DNA of 64,000 nucleotides from Candidatus Bathyarchaeota archaeon (GTDB lineage Archaea; Thermoproteota; Bathyarchaeia; Bathyarchaeales; Bathycorpusculaceae), in contig JAOZIE010000002.1 in assembly GCA_026014485.1 (NCBI GenBank), positions 336,874-400,873 on the forward strand, written 5' to 3'. This document shows, in pieces, positions 25,968-33,947 of this stretch (position 1 is its first letter; each line of letters opens with the position of its first letter). The position numbers and the translations under genes are program-made. The notes below the pieces were generated by a model that was not told where the DNA came from, did no database searches, and worked only from the letters and a program-made list of their open reading frames with translations.

Positions 25968-26158
25968 GGCTTTTGGCCTTCGGCTAGTTTAGATTTATAA
26001 GAAGCAGCTTGTACACGAACAAAACATAGAAGGTCATCAATATTCTGCCTCTTTCCAAGCGAACTTTCCGTGTTTAGCCTATTCCCCATTTTGCTCGCCA
26101 TGACCAAATTAGGAGAAGAGATTAAAGTGCCATTCCTCGGGAGATTATTGATATCTAC

Positions 26159-26427
26159 TTATTTTTCATAGATGCCGCAACCGACGACCCAGAGGGTACA
26201 CGCTTCTTCTTTCTCAGACGCCTTCTTGTTTTCACACTGTTTATAAACTAAGCAGTTTTCGCAGTGAGATAAAGTGGTTCTGATTTGACAAACTAAAAAT
26301 TATAGCGGGGTACATTGGTTTCTTCTGCTCTGTTTAGGCAGCAGTTTTTTTCATGTTTTGATCTTTTGAGGTTGCATTTGCTACAGGTTTCAAATTGGCT
26401 ACTCGCTTCACAGGTCTCAGACAGCAT
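26159..26427 (-). pseudogene. Small Cys-rich protein, frame broken at a T5 run
   Basis: From ATG 26427, with AAGAGGT 10 nt upstream, 44 residues read MLSETCEASSQFETCSKC and KHEKNCCLNR, then stop at 26293-26295. The -1 frame, joined at the T5 run (26295-26299), continues LVCQIRTTLSHCENC, LVYKQCENKK and CTLWVVGCGIYEK to TAA at 26159-26161, giving 89 residues with 11 Cys. Cys pairs spaced CxxC suggest zinc or iron-sulfur binding. The CENCLVYKQC block resembles CEDCAAYKTC of the 50905 microprotein. No family is recognised. Either a base was lost in sequencing or the gene is dead. Confidence 0.5.
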
Positions 26428-26696
26428 TTCAGGATTACCTCTTGAGGGCATGTGAGGTTAGCGTTGCTTTTAGCAGTATGCGACATAATCTACAGGCACA
26501 ACTTGAGGCTCCTCATAGCTATTATGTCTATATAGAACCAGAGTCTGCAGGTTACAGCTTTGAATCAGCAGCCTTACGGCTAACTAAAAGCACATTGATG
26601 AAAGTGTTTTTTCCCGTCGCGTTTACTCAAGAAGTACCTAAAGCAGGCTTGCGTCCATGAGGCTCAAACGATTGTATTTTTTGGTTGTGGGTTGCT
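26428..26696. other. Intergenic region between Cys-rich gene and phoU
   Basis: Contains the likely promoter of the Cys-rich gene (TATA-like CTATATAG near 26528-26535 on the minus strand). No other gene is supported. Confidence 0.3.
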
Positions 26697-27359
26697 TTAT
26701 CTGAGACTTGCTTTTTTTCCGGTCGCTATGTAAACAACGGCTTCTGTGAGGTATGTTGCATGGTCGGCAATTCGCTCTAAGTACCTCACCACTAGCACGT
26801 TAGTGACGGTACATTCGTTTGTGATTTCTGCGCGTTCAACGATTTTGTTCAGACACTGGGAGTACAGTTCATCTACTTCAGTCTCGGTTTCTGTCACTAT
26901 TTTGACAAGTTCTGTGTCGAAGCTCTTGAGGGCAGTATTGCTTATCTTCACCATTTGAAGAACTTTTTCGCCCATCACCCCGATGTTTTCATGGACCCAT
27001 TTGTCACAGCTATCGAGCTTGCCAAAGCGTTTGCCGAGGTATGATATGTCCCAGGCGTATCTTCCGTAACGTTCGAAGTCATAGGCGATTTTCATGTAAG
27101 AGTTTATGATTCTCAGGTCGGACGCTACAGGCTGGTATTTAGCTATTAAACTGAAAGATTTCTCTTCTACTTCAACAGTCATAGCTACCAAAACCTCGGA
27201 GAGTTCATGCACGTCTTCTGATGTATCTTTGCCCTTAACGAAACCGCCGATTGCAATGGTCAACGCTTTCTCAGCGACTTCACCCATCTTAAAAACGGTC
27301 GCGGTTAATTGCTCTAGACCTTTATCCATGAGTCTTTGCATATTCTTCACCTTAACCAA
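26697..27359 (-). CDS. phoU: Phosphate uptake regulator PhoU
   Basis: 220 residues, all helical, with two PhoU repeats. Metal-binding E/DxxxD motifs are seen as [15 protein letters not shown] and [15 protein letters not shown]. PhoU restrains the Pst transporter when phosphate is plentiful. The start overlaps the pstB end by eight bases, so it is the last gene of pstSCAB-phoU. Confidence 0.92.
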   Translation of the reverse strand: MVKVKNMQRLMDKGLEQLTATVFKMGEVAEKALTIAIGGFVKGKDTSEDVHELSEVLVAMTVEVEEKSFSLIAKYQPVASDLRIINSYMKIAYDFERYGRYAWDISYLGKRFGKLDSCDKWVHENIGVMGEKVLQMVKISNTALKSFDTELVKIVTETETEVDELYSQCLNKIVERAEITNECTVTNVLVVRYLERIADHATYLTEAVVYIATGKKASLR

Positions 27360-28119
27360 ACTTTCCTGTTATGTATTTTTCTGTCAATTCGCTTTTGGGG
27401 TTTTCAAACACTGTAGTGGTGTCTCCAAACTCTATCAGCTGCCCCAGATACATGAAGGCTGTATAGTCGGATACACGCCCTGCCTGCTGCATATTATGGG
27501 TAACAATGACTACAGTGTAGTTTTCTTTGAGTTGCACAACCAACTCCTCAATTTTTGCGGTGGCGATAGGGTCTAACGCTGAGCAGGGTTCATCCATGAG
27601 AATAACTTCTGGCTGCAGAGCTATAGCCCTTGCAATACAAAGCCGCTGTTGTTGACCGCCCGAGATGCTGGTTCCAGGTTTTTTAAGGTCATCTTTCACC
27701 TCATCCCAAAGAGTAGCTTGCTCAAGGCTAGTCCTAACTACTTTATCCAAGTTCTTGCCTTTCTTTGTGCCAGTTAATCGAAGCCCAGCAGCCACATTAT
27801 CATAAATCGACATTGTTGGAAAGGGGTTAGGTTTCTGGAAGACCATTCCAACGCGGCGCCGAACCCTGACGGGGTCAACTTCGTTGCCGTATATGTCTGT
27901 GCCATCCAGCAGAATCTGCCCAGACATTCTTGCTCCTGGAACCAACTCATGCATGCGGTTGAGGGTTCGGATGAACGTGGATTTTCCGCATCCTGAAGGT
28001 CCAATAATGGCGGTAACTGTATGGGCTTTGATGGACATGCTAATGTCTTTTAGGACTTGTTTTTGACCGAACCAGGCGTTCAGGTTTACGCTGCTCATTT
28101 TTTCTTCAAGGTTGCTCAT
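27352..28119 (-). CDS. pstB: Phosphate ABC transporter ATPase PstB
   Basis: 255 residues. Walker A is GPSGCGKST, the ABC signature is SGGQQQR, Walker B is [13 protein letters not shown] and the switch His is in [11 protein letters not shown]. The PstB-specific [11 protein letters not shown] block follows Walker A. It powers phosphate import through PstC/PstA. It overlaps phoU by eight bases and lies seven bases after pstA. Confidence 0.96.
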   Translation of the reverse strand: MSNLEEKMSSVNLNAWFGQKQVLKDISMSIKAHTVTAIIGPSGCGKSTFIRTLNRMHELVPGARMSGQILLDGTDIYGNEVDPVRVRRRVGMVFQKPNPFPTMSIYDNVAAGLRLTGTKKGKNLDKVVRTSLEQATLWDEVKDDLKKPGTSISGGQQQRLCIARAIALQPEVILMDEPCSALDPIATAKIEELVVQLKENYTVVIVTHNMQQAGRVSDYTAFMYLGQLIEFGDTTTVFENPKSELTEKYITGKFG

Positions 28120-28126
28120 TTTTCTT

Positions 28127-28957
28127 TTACCTTCTTAGTCTACCTCTACTTGCTAATCTTACACCAATATTGAGAACTAGAACCATCAAAATCAATATCA
28201 ACGCGGCGCCCCAAGCCTCAGCCTGCAATTCAGCGGAGGGCTGTCGGGAATTAAGGAAAATTCTTAGCGGCAAGGCATCCATCGGCTGATTCATTCCTTG
28301 GAAGAAATAGCTGTTTCCCATAATTGTCAGCAGGATAGGTGCGGTTTCGCCTGCAACGCGGGCAACTGCTAGAAGGGTACCTGTAATCATGCCGTTTTTT
28401 GCGGAGGGCAATACAACGCTGAAGATAGTTCGCCATCTATGTGCGCCCAGAGCCATTGATGCTTCCCGTACGCTATTTGGTACAAGCTTAATGGATTCCT
28501 CGGTTGTTCTTGCAACTATAGGAACCAGCATGAATGACAATGCAATGGCGCCTGCTATCGGTGAGAAGGTTCCGATTAAGCCGACGACTATTATGCTATA
28601 TGCAGTGATACCCACCACTATGGAGGGGAACTCTGTGAGTATGTCGTTTATGGTTCGCATCCAGGAGGCGTATTTGTTATTTCCATACTCAGCCAAGTAA
28701 ATGCCGGATAATACGCCCAGAGGAATGCCCATGATGCTGGTTAAGCCGATTAAGATGAGGGTGCCCTGTATGGCGGGTCCGATACCGCCTTGTAACCCGT
28801 TGGCGGTCAGAAACTCAAGGTTGATTTGGGGAGCGCCCCTAGCTATGACTTCATAGAGAATGCTTAGCAGGGGAACAACAGCTATGACGACGCAGAGCAA
28901 GCATAGTACGAAGAACAGTTTATTCTTGAATTTTCTAAAGCCGTAACTGTGGAACAT
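28127..28957 (-). CDS. pstA: Phosphate ABC transporter permease PstA
   Basis: 276 residues with six hydrophobic helices. The EAA-type loop is [20 protein letters not shown], contacting the ATPase. It pairs with PstC to form the channel. Its start overlaps the stop of pstC by one base. Confidence 0.95.
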   Translation of the reverse strand: MFHSYGFRKFKNKLFFVLCLLCVVIAVVPLLSILYEVIARGAPQINLEFLTANGLQGGIGPAIQGTLILIGLTSIMGIPLGVLSGIYLAEYGNNKYASWMRTINDILTEFPSIVVGITAYSIIVVGLIGTFSPIAGAIALSFMLVPIVARTTEESIKLVPNSVREASMALGAHRWRTIFSVVLPSAKNGMITGTLLAVARVAGETAPILLTIMGNSYFFQGMNQPMDALPLRIFLNSRQPSAELQAEAWGAALILILMVLVLNIGVRLASRGRLRR

Positions 28958-29898
28958 TACTCTACGGCGCCTCCCTTAACTTTCAGAACCCGTGTCACCA
29001 TCACATGCGCCACGATGTTTATGATTAGACTTATCAGAAGCAGAACCAGCCCCGCCCCGATGTATGCTGATTTCTCCAGCGGGGTCGGAGCCTCCAAGAA
29101 GCCATTTGCAATCAGAGAGGGCAAAGTTTGACCTGGACTGAAAAGTGAGGTAGGCATTGCGTTTGGGGCGTTGCCTATAACCATGGTTACGGCCATAGTT
29201 TCGCCAACAGCTCTTCCTAAACCGAGAATTACGGCACCGAAAATTCCTGAGCGCCCGTAGCTGAGTACCCAGTGGCGGATAACCTCCCATTTGGTGGCGC
29301 CTATGCTGTAGGCTCCTTCGCGGATGGAGTCAGGAACAGCTGTAAGTACCTCTCTTGAGACGGAGGCTACCGTGGGAATAATCATTATTGCCAGAATTAT
29401 TCCTGCAGTAAAGAAGTCAAGACCAAGGGGTGTTCCGCTGAAAAGCGGAAACCAACCCAAATATGTGTTCAGGGGCGTTTCAACGTAGTTCTGAACCCAA
29501 AAACGAAGAATAAACAAGCCCCAAAGCCCAAATATCACACTAGGAACCGCAGCAAGCAGCTCCACAAGGTAGGATATGGGAACTTTCACCGCTTTGGGAG
29601 CCATCTCTACAAGAAAAATGGCGATACCTAAACTGAGGGGAACACCAATCAGCAGGGCGATGCTTGAAGTGACCAATGTTCCCATAACAAATGGAAGCAC
29701 GCCGAAGGATTCTCTTCCTATGACGGGGTTCCAGTTTTTGCCAATCAGGAAGTTTATGCCTTCCTGCTGCAGAATCAGGGTTGATCCAGTGATTAGGATA
29801 TATGCATTAATTATGAGGATTACGGCTGCTGAAGCTGCCATGACTGCAGCTAAGACCTTGAAGATGTTGTCGCCGGTTAGCTTCTTAGTCATGCACAT
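28957..29898 (-). CDS. pstC: Phosphate ABC transporter permease PstC
   Basis: 313 residues with six hydrophobic helices and the EAA loop SIREGAYSIGATKWEVIRHW. The region PFVMGTLVTSSIALLIGVPL is typical of PstC. It is the first permease gene after pstS, with a 60-bp gap. Confidence 0.95.
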   Translation of the reverse strand: MCMTKKLTGDNIFKVLAAVMAASAAVILIINAYILITGSTLILQQEGINFLIGKNWNPVIGRESFGVLPFVMGTLVTSSIALLIGVPLSLGIAIFLVEMAPKAVKVPISYLVELLAAVPSVIFGLWGLFILRFWVQNYVETPLNTYLGWFPLFSGTPLGLDFFTAGIILAIMIIPTVASVSREVLTAVPDSIREGAYSIGATKWEVIRHWVLSYGRSGIFGAVILGLGRAVGETMAVTMVIGNAPNAMPTSLFSPGQTLPSLIANGFLEAPTPLEKSAYIGAGLVLLLISLIINIVAHVMVTRVLKVKGGAVE

Positions 29899-29958
29899 CT
29901 GCTCGCATTCTTAATCATGAAATAAAAAAAATTGTGGGAATGCATTTGTCTTATGCTC

Positions 29959-31152
29959 TCAGTGTGTTGTTAGGTGTTGCCCGTTGAACGTTATTGAATT
30001 CAGCGTTTCTTCATTGAGCGCCACAAGGTTTGCTGGAAGAGATGCGTACTCCAAGGCAGGTGCCAATGCCTGACCATCATGGACAACATACCAAACGTAC
30101 TGCACTAGTTGCGTTGCTTTGTCTAAAGTCATTCCTGGGATTACGTTGAGTTCTTGATAGAGTAGCATGTAGGTCGGCGTCACAATCGGATAAGCCTGCT
30201 CACCAGAAGTATTCAGCAAGACCACGTTCTCCCAACTTTCGCTACCCGAAGGTAACCCACTTGACGGAAGAGACTGAGCCGCCGCAGTAGTAGACTCCAA
30301 CGAAGGCAAAACAAAATTACCCGCGGCATTCTGAATTGCTGCGACCGGTACACCGTTTTGGAGAGCATAAGCTAACTCTATGTAGCCAACTGAGTATTGG
30401 GTTTGTGATATTGTTGCTGCGACGTTTGCGTTTCCAGCTGCACCTAAGCCTCCTGGCCATTGAACTGAAGTTCCGCTTCCGACATCATTATCCCAAGCAG
30501 AGCTTACCAAACAAAGGTACTTAGTGAACCAGTTTGTAGTTCCAGAATTATCTGACCTATGAACGGTGGTTATTGCGTGGTCGGGAAGGGTTACGCCAGA
30601 GTTAATTGCGGCTATGGCGGGGTCGTTCCAGTTGGTGATTGTACCGAGGTATATGTTTGCTATGATTTCGCCTGTCAGTTTTAATTCTGAAGAGACACCA
30701 GGCAGGTTGTAGGCTACCGTGATTGCGCCGATTGTTTCAGGTATGTGTAGTGCGTTAGGTGCTGCTTCACGTTGAGTGGCTGTTAACGGTGCGTCTGAGC
30801 ATGCGAAGTCCACGGTTTTGCTGGTAAAAGAAGATACTCCTTGCCCGCTGCCAACGCCTTGATAGTTAATTTGGACGCTGGGTTTGATGTTGGTGGTGTA
30901 GTGTACGATGGTGGCGTTTAGAAATGGCTGTGGGAATGTTGCGCCAGCACCGTTTAAGGTTACAGGGGCACTGGATGTGGGGGACACGCTTGGAGATGCG
31001 CTCGGTGAGGATGTCGGTGTCTGGGTTGGATTAGTGGAGGGGGTAGGTGTGGGGGTTGCTGCAGGAGTTTGAAGGGCGGTGTATGCAAATACGCCTCCTA
31101 TGATGATTACGATTGCAACTATTGCTGCTGCAACTGTATACATAGTTTTCAT
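29959..31152 (-). CDS. pstS: Phosphate-binding protein PstS, membrane-tethered
   Basis: 397 residues. An N-terminal helix (about 5-27) anchors the protein, followed by a Pro/Thr/Ser linker (about 30-65). The binding domain opens with LNGAGATFPQPF, has GVGSGQGVSSF and VDFACSDAPLT and the phosphate-loop HRSDNSGTTNWFTKYL. It captures phosphate outside the cell for PstCAB. It heads the operon, with its promoter in the region shared with the AbrB-PhoU regulator gene. Confidence 0.95.
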   Translation of the reverse strand: MKTMYTVAAAIVAIVIIIGGVFAYTALQTPAATPTPTPSTNPTQTPTSSPSASPSVSPTSSAPVTLNGAGATFPQPFLNATIVHYTTNIKPSVQINYQGVGSGQGVSSFTSKTVDFACSDAPLTATQREAAPNALHIPETIGAITVAYNLPGVSSELKLTGEIIANIYLGTITNWNDPAIAAINSGVTLPDHAITTVHRSDNSGTTNWFTKYLCLVSSAWDNDVGSGTSVQWPGGLGAAGNANVAATISQTQYSVGYIELAYALQNGVPVAAIQNAAGNFVLPSLESTTAAAQSLPSSGLPSGSESWENVVLLNTSGEQAYPIVTPTYMLLYQELNVIPGMTLDKATQLVQYVWYVVHDGQALAPALEYASLPANLVALNEETLNSITFNGQHLTTH

Positions 31153-31220
31153 TTTGTATTCCTCTTTGGACTACATACCTGCAGCTGCATTATATGACTG
31201 ACCCCCATAATGTTTATAGA

Positions 31221-31245
31221 CTATATAGCTATGATTTGTATATAG
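31221..31245. promoter_or_regulatory. CTATATA...TATATAG dyad between pstS and regulator
   Basis: CTATATA (31221-31227) and TATATAG (31239-31245) are an inverted repeat in the 148-bp divergent region. They may be the two TATA boxes of the divergent genes, or a Pho-type operator. A similar pair with a 15-bp spacer recurs at 32414-32442, where no divergent gene exists, which favours a regulatory site. Confidence 0.45.
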
Positions 31246-31300
31246 CAACACAAAGATTAAACATAGAAAACGTAGAAAATACGCAAAGGGGACCAACGAA

Positions 31301-32350
31301 TTGACCAATTCAACTCATGACGAAACCGAGGAGCAACGAAAACTCCAAATCACAGGCGGGTCAACCTACATACTTTCCCTGCCAAAAGAGTGGATAACCA
31401 AAAACCAGCTGAAAAAAGGAAGCTCAATGCGGGTCCGAGAAGAAGAAGACGGCTCACTCGCCATTATGCCCCCCAAACTTACAAAACAAGAAAAGCAGGA
31501 TGACGCCTTCATCAAGGTGCCGCCTACCGACAACCCAGATGCAGTTATGAGAAAAGCAATATCAGCATACCTAGTCGGCTACAACATTATTCACATCAGA
31601 GCCCAAGGTCAAAACCCGCTTGCAGCAAAAGTTAGAAACCACCTCAAAAACTTTGCAAGAAACTACCTTGTAGGAACAGAAATCGTTATAGACACACCAA
31701 CCGAGTTGACGCTGCAGGTTTTGCTTAATTACCCCGAACTGACGGTTCAAAGCGCCCTGAGCAGAATGGCCATTATCGCAGCCTCCATGCATAAAGAAGC
31801 CATAAACGCACTCAAAAACCTCGACTGCGCAGTAGCAAAAGGCGTAATCGAAACTGACCGTGAAGTCAACCGATTCGGCTTATACATCGTGCGGCTGCTG
31901 AAGATGGCGGTTTTAAATTCGCGTATGGTTAGAGAAATCGGTTTGGAAAACCCGCGAGCATGCATCGGCTACAGGTTAATAGCTAAATCTGTGGAACGAA
32001 CAGGGGACCACGCAACCAAAATCGCCGAAAAAGTGGTTTTGATGAAAAAACCAGTGAATGCAGAGCTTCTTGAAAAAATTGAGCCCTTGAGCAGCTTAGC
32101 AATTTCGATGTTTGAAAGCTCCGTTGAAGCCCTATTTAAGCGCGATTATAACCGTGCAGAAAACGTAATCGCCAAGATAAAGGAAGTGCACAAGTTGGAG
32201 AGGGAAGCAGTTCTCTCCTCTAAAGATGTGAACATTGAGGAAATCGCAAACCTGCGACTTGTAATAGAGAGCGTCCGAAGAACCGCGGAGTACGCAAGTG
32301 ACATCTCGGAAGTTGTCTTGAACATGAACGTAGAATCCGTCATCAGCTAA
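31301..32350 (+). CDS. AbrB-PhoU fusion, archaeal phosphate-responsive regulator
   Basis: 349 residues with a TTG start at 31301. The N-terminal SpoVT/AbrB swapped-hairpin DNA-binding domain reads TGGSTYILSLPKEWITKNQL (about 18-37). The rest is a PhoU-like helical domain with RTGDHATKIAEKV and RRTAEYASDISEVV metal motifs. Archaeal proteins of this type are taken to sense phosphate status and bind pst promoters. It is divergent from pstS and is the likely regulator of that operon. Confidence 0.85.
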   Translation: MTNSTHDETEEQRKLQITGGSTYILSLPKEWITKNQLKKGSSMRVREEEDGSLAIMPPKLTKQEKQDDAFIKVPPTDNPDAVMRKAISAYLVGYNIIHIRAQGQNPLAAKVRNHLKNFARNYLVGTEIVIDTPTELTLQVLLNYPELTVQSALSRMAIIAASMHKEAINALKNLDCAVAKGVIETDREVNRFGLYIVRLLKMAVLNSRMVREIGLENPRACIGYRLIAKSVERTGDHATKIAEKVVLMKKPVNAELLEKIEPLSSLAISMFESSVEALFKRDYNRAENVIAKIKEVHKLEREAVLSSKDVNIEEIANLRLVIESVRRTAEYASDISEVVLNMNVESVIS

Positions 32351-32413
32351 AACTACACGGATAAAGCGCGGGTTTTGCAGGTTCCAGTTCGCCGCTGAAA
32401 CACCCCCCTTATT

Positions 32414-32442
32414 CTATATACCCTAAGGAAGCCTCTATATAG
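32414..32442. promoter_or_regulatory. Second CTATATA...TATATAG dyad, upstream of microprotein
   Basis: CTATATA (32414-32420) and TATATAG (32436-32442) flank 15 bp. It resembles the pst dyad at 31221-31245. The right arm is a good TATA box for the small ORF starting at 32498. No gene lies on the minus strand to use the left arm, so an operator is plausible. Confidence 0.4.
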
Positions 32443-32497
32443 TATTTGGAAACTGCAAATTAACCGATGCCCCACTCAGCTACTAGCAGGGATAGAT

Positions 32498-32575
32498 ATG
32501 AAGCAGAAAAAGGACCCCGTGAAGGAACCCGAAGGAAAGGAAACAGAAGAAATCATCTACGTTGCCCATATTTGA
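32498..32575 (+). CDS. 25-residue microprotein with EIIYVAHI C-terminus
   Basis: ATG 32498 to TGA 32573-32575. A Lys/Glu-rich N-terminal part is followed by TEEIIYVAHI. The C-terminus matches that of the 23-residue ORF at 51197-51268 (PEIVYFTHI), which supports both as real genes of one tiny family. A weak AGGGAT precedes the ATG, and a TATA box lies about 60 bp upstream. It is too short for ordinary gene callers. Function is unknown. Confidence 0.55.
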   Translation: MKQKKDPVKEPEGKETEEIIYVAHI

Positions 32576-32597
32576 CTGCAAAACGTTTGGCGTAGAC

Positions 32598-33143
32598 CTA
32601 ATGGTTTTTCTTCGTTTTGTTTGTTGACGAGTAATATTCAATCAGGTCATGGGTAGACCAAGGCAAGCAATCTTCGCTTTTGAATCCGAGAAGAGCAGCG
32701 TATCTTTGGGTTTCACTGGCGGATTGGGCCTCTATCTCCAGGAATTCGGGGATGTAAGCGTATTTTCCTTCGTATAAGTCAAAGTCGAAACGTGCACGGT
32801 CAAGCGTATAGCTAACCCTGCGTTTAGTCATGCATTCAATGGCTAACAACCCTAAGAATTCAAGAATGCTCCGTGCAGCTTTTGCATCGGAAACTCTAAC
32901 CGTATACTCCTGAGCCACCTTTGCATTTTTGCTTTTTTGAACTTTTTTAAACGTCAACTCAACTTTGTCGTTTTCTTTCCTGAGGCGCAACAGGTTTTTT
33001 GCCTTAATTATCGTGTGTTCTGGAAAATCAAAGAAAACCGTTTCGATTTTGCCATCAAACACTTTTTGGGCGCCTAAACGGGCAAGTTGTTCCTCAAGCG
33101 TTTCTCGGGTAACCTCTAAAATCTTGACTTCCACTTCTCTCAT
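32598..33143 (-). CDS. CYTH-domain protein, CyaB/thiamine-triphosphatase superfamily
   Basis: 181 residues. The ExExK signature is EVEVKI at the N-terminus. The tunnel strands follow: LLRLRKENDKVELTFKK, EYTVRVSD and the paired basic/acidic KRRVSYTLDRARFDFDLY plus FLEIEAQ. Class IV adenylate cyclases and triphosphatases share this tunnel fold. Archaeal members are mostly uncharacterised, so the nucleotide or polyphosphate substrate is not known. It runs convergent to the microprotein gene, 22 bp away. Confidence 0.85.
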   Translation of the reverse strand: MREVEVKILEVTRETLEEQLARLGAQKVFDGKIETVFFDFPEHTIIKAKNLLRLRKENDKVELTFKKVQKSKNAKVAQEYTVRVSDAKAARSILEFLGLLAIECMTKRRVSYTLDRARFDFDLYEGKYAYIPEFLEIEAQSASETQRYAALLGFKSEDCLPWSTHDLIEYYSSTNKTKKNH

Positions 33144-33266
33144 GAAGCACCATTAACCGTTCTACAGTTAAAAAATGTGTACGCGGATGGCGCAGGGTGG
33201 TGTTTAAGGGGCGCGGGCGGCTTTTGTTAACTGTGAAGAACTGTTTGCTAAAAGGAGGAGATTCCG

Positions 33267-33422
33267 GTGAAGGGGGGTCCGTGTGGAGAAGCAAAAGGTC
33301 AGGGTCCAGACGGCAGATGGTACTTCACCAGCGAGGTCTGTATAGTTTTTGAGAAAATTAACGGTTGTCCAATTAGAAACTATAGGCTATTTAGTTTCGA
33401 GTGTGAATGCTTCAAGATTTAA
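33267..33422 (+). CDS. 51-residue Cys-containing small protein
   Basis: GTG 33267 is preceded at 8 bp by a strong ribosome site AGGAGG (33253-33258). The product has C6, C25, C34, C46 and C48 and blocks GRWYFTSEVCIVF and FECECFKI. The good ribosome site and the non-random composition support it. It ends inside the 3' end of the convergent cupin gene, an 11-bp overlap. No family is recognised; metal binding is possible. Confidence 0.6.
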   Translation: MKGGPCGEAKGQGPDGRWYFTSEVCIVFEKINGCPIRNYRLFSFECECFKI

Positions 33423-33756
33423 CCATGATAAGCAGCATTTTGAACCGTGAAAGAGCCTTAACCGCGTGTGGCTTACCTGCAGGCATAATCGTAACCATAC
33501 CCGTTTTCAAACGCTCAGGTTTGCCTGAAACTGTAAATTCAGCTTCGCCATCAAAAACGTATACAAAAGCGTCAAAGGGTGCCGTATGCTCACTTAAGCT
33601 TTGATCAGCGGCGAAGGCGAAAATTGTGACGGTGCCCGCCGTTTTATCAATTAAGGTGCGGCTTACAATCGAGCCTTCTTGATAGGTAACTAAATCTGAC
33701 AACTGCTTTGCGTAGGCTAAATTTGGCGTACTTTCGGAGCCTGTGTTATTATTCAA
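33412..33756 (-). CDS. Cupin-domain protein
   Basis: 114 residues. The fold is shown by FAFAADQSLSEHTAPFDAFVYVFDGEAEF in pieces: motif 1 SEHTAPFDAFVYVFDGE with His and Glu, motif 2 MVTIMPAGKPHAVKA with His. A small single-domain beta-barrel that usually binds a metal. The substrate is not known. It stands alone on the minus strand. Confidence 0.83.
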   Translation of the reverse strand: MNNNTGSESTPNLAYAKQLSDLVTYQEGSIVSRTLIDKTAGTVTIFAFAADQSLSEHTAPFDAFVYVFDGEAEFTVSGKPERLKTGMVTIMPAGKPHAVKALSRFKMLLIMVKS

Positions 33757-33947
33757 TTTTTCACCTAAAACAACATGGGCAGAACAAGTTAAAAACCTAT
33801 TTTCTGTCGCTGTACAATTTTTGCATAAACACTCAAAAGATGCGGGAACACCACCACATAGTGCAGAGGTAATAGCGGCAAACGATTCTTAGGCAATTCT
33901 TTTATTTGTAACAAGCCATAAAGATTAGGCGGGTAAAGCGTGATTTC

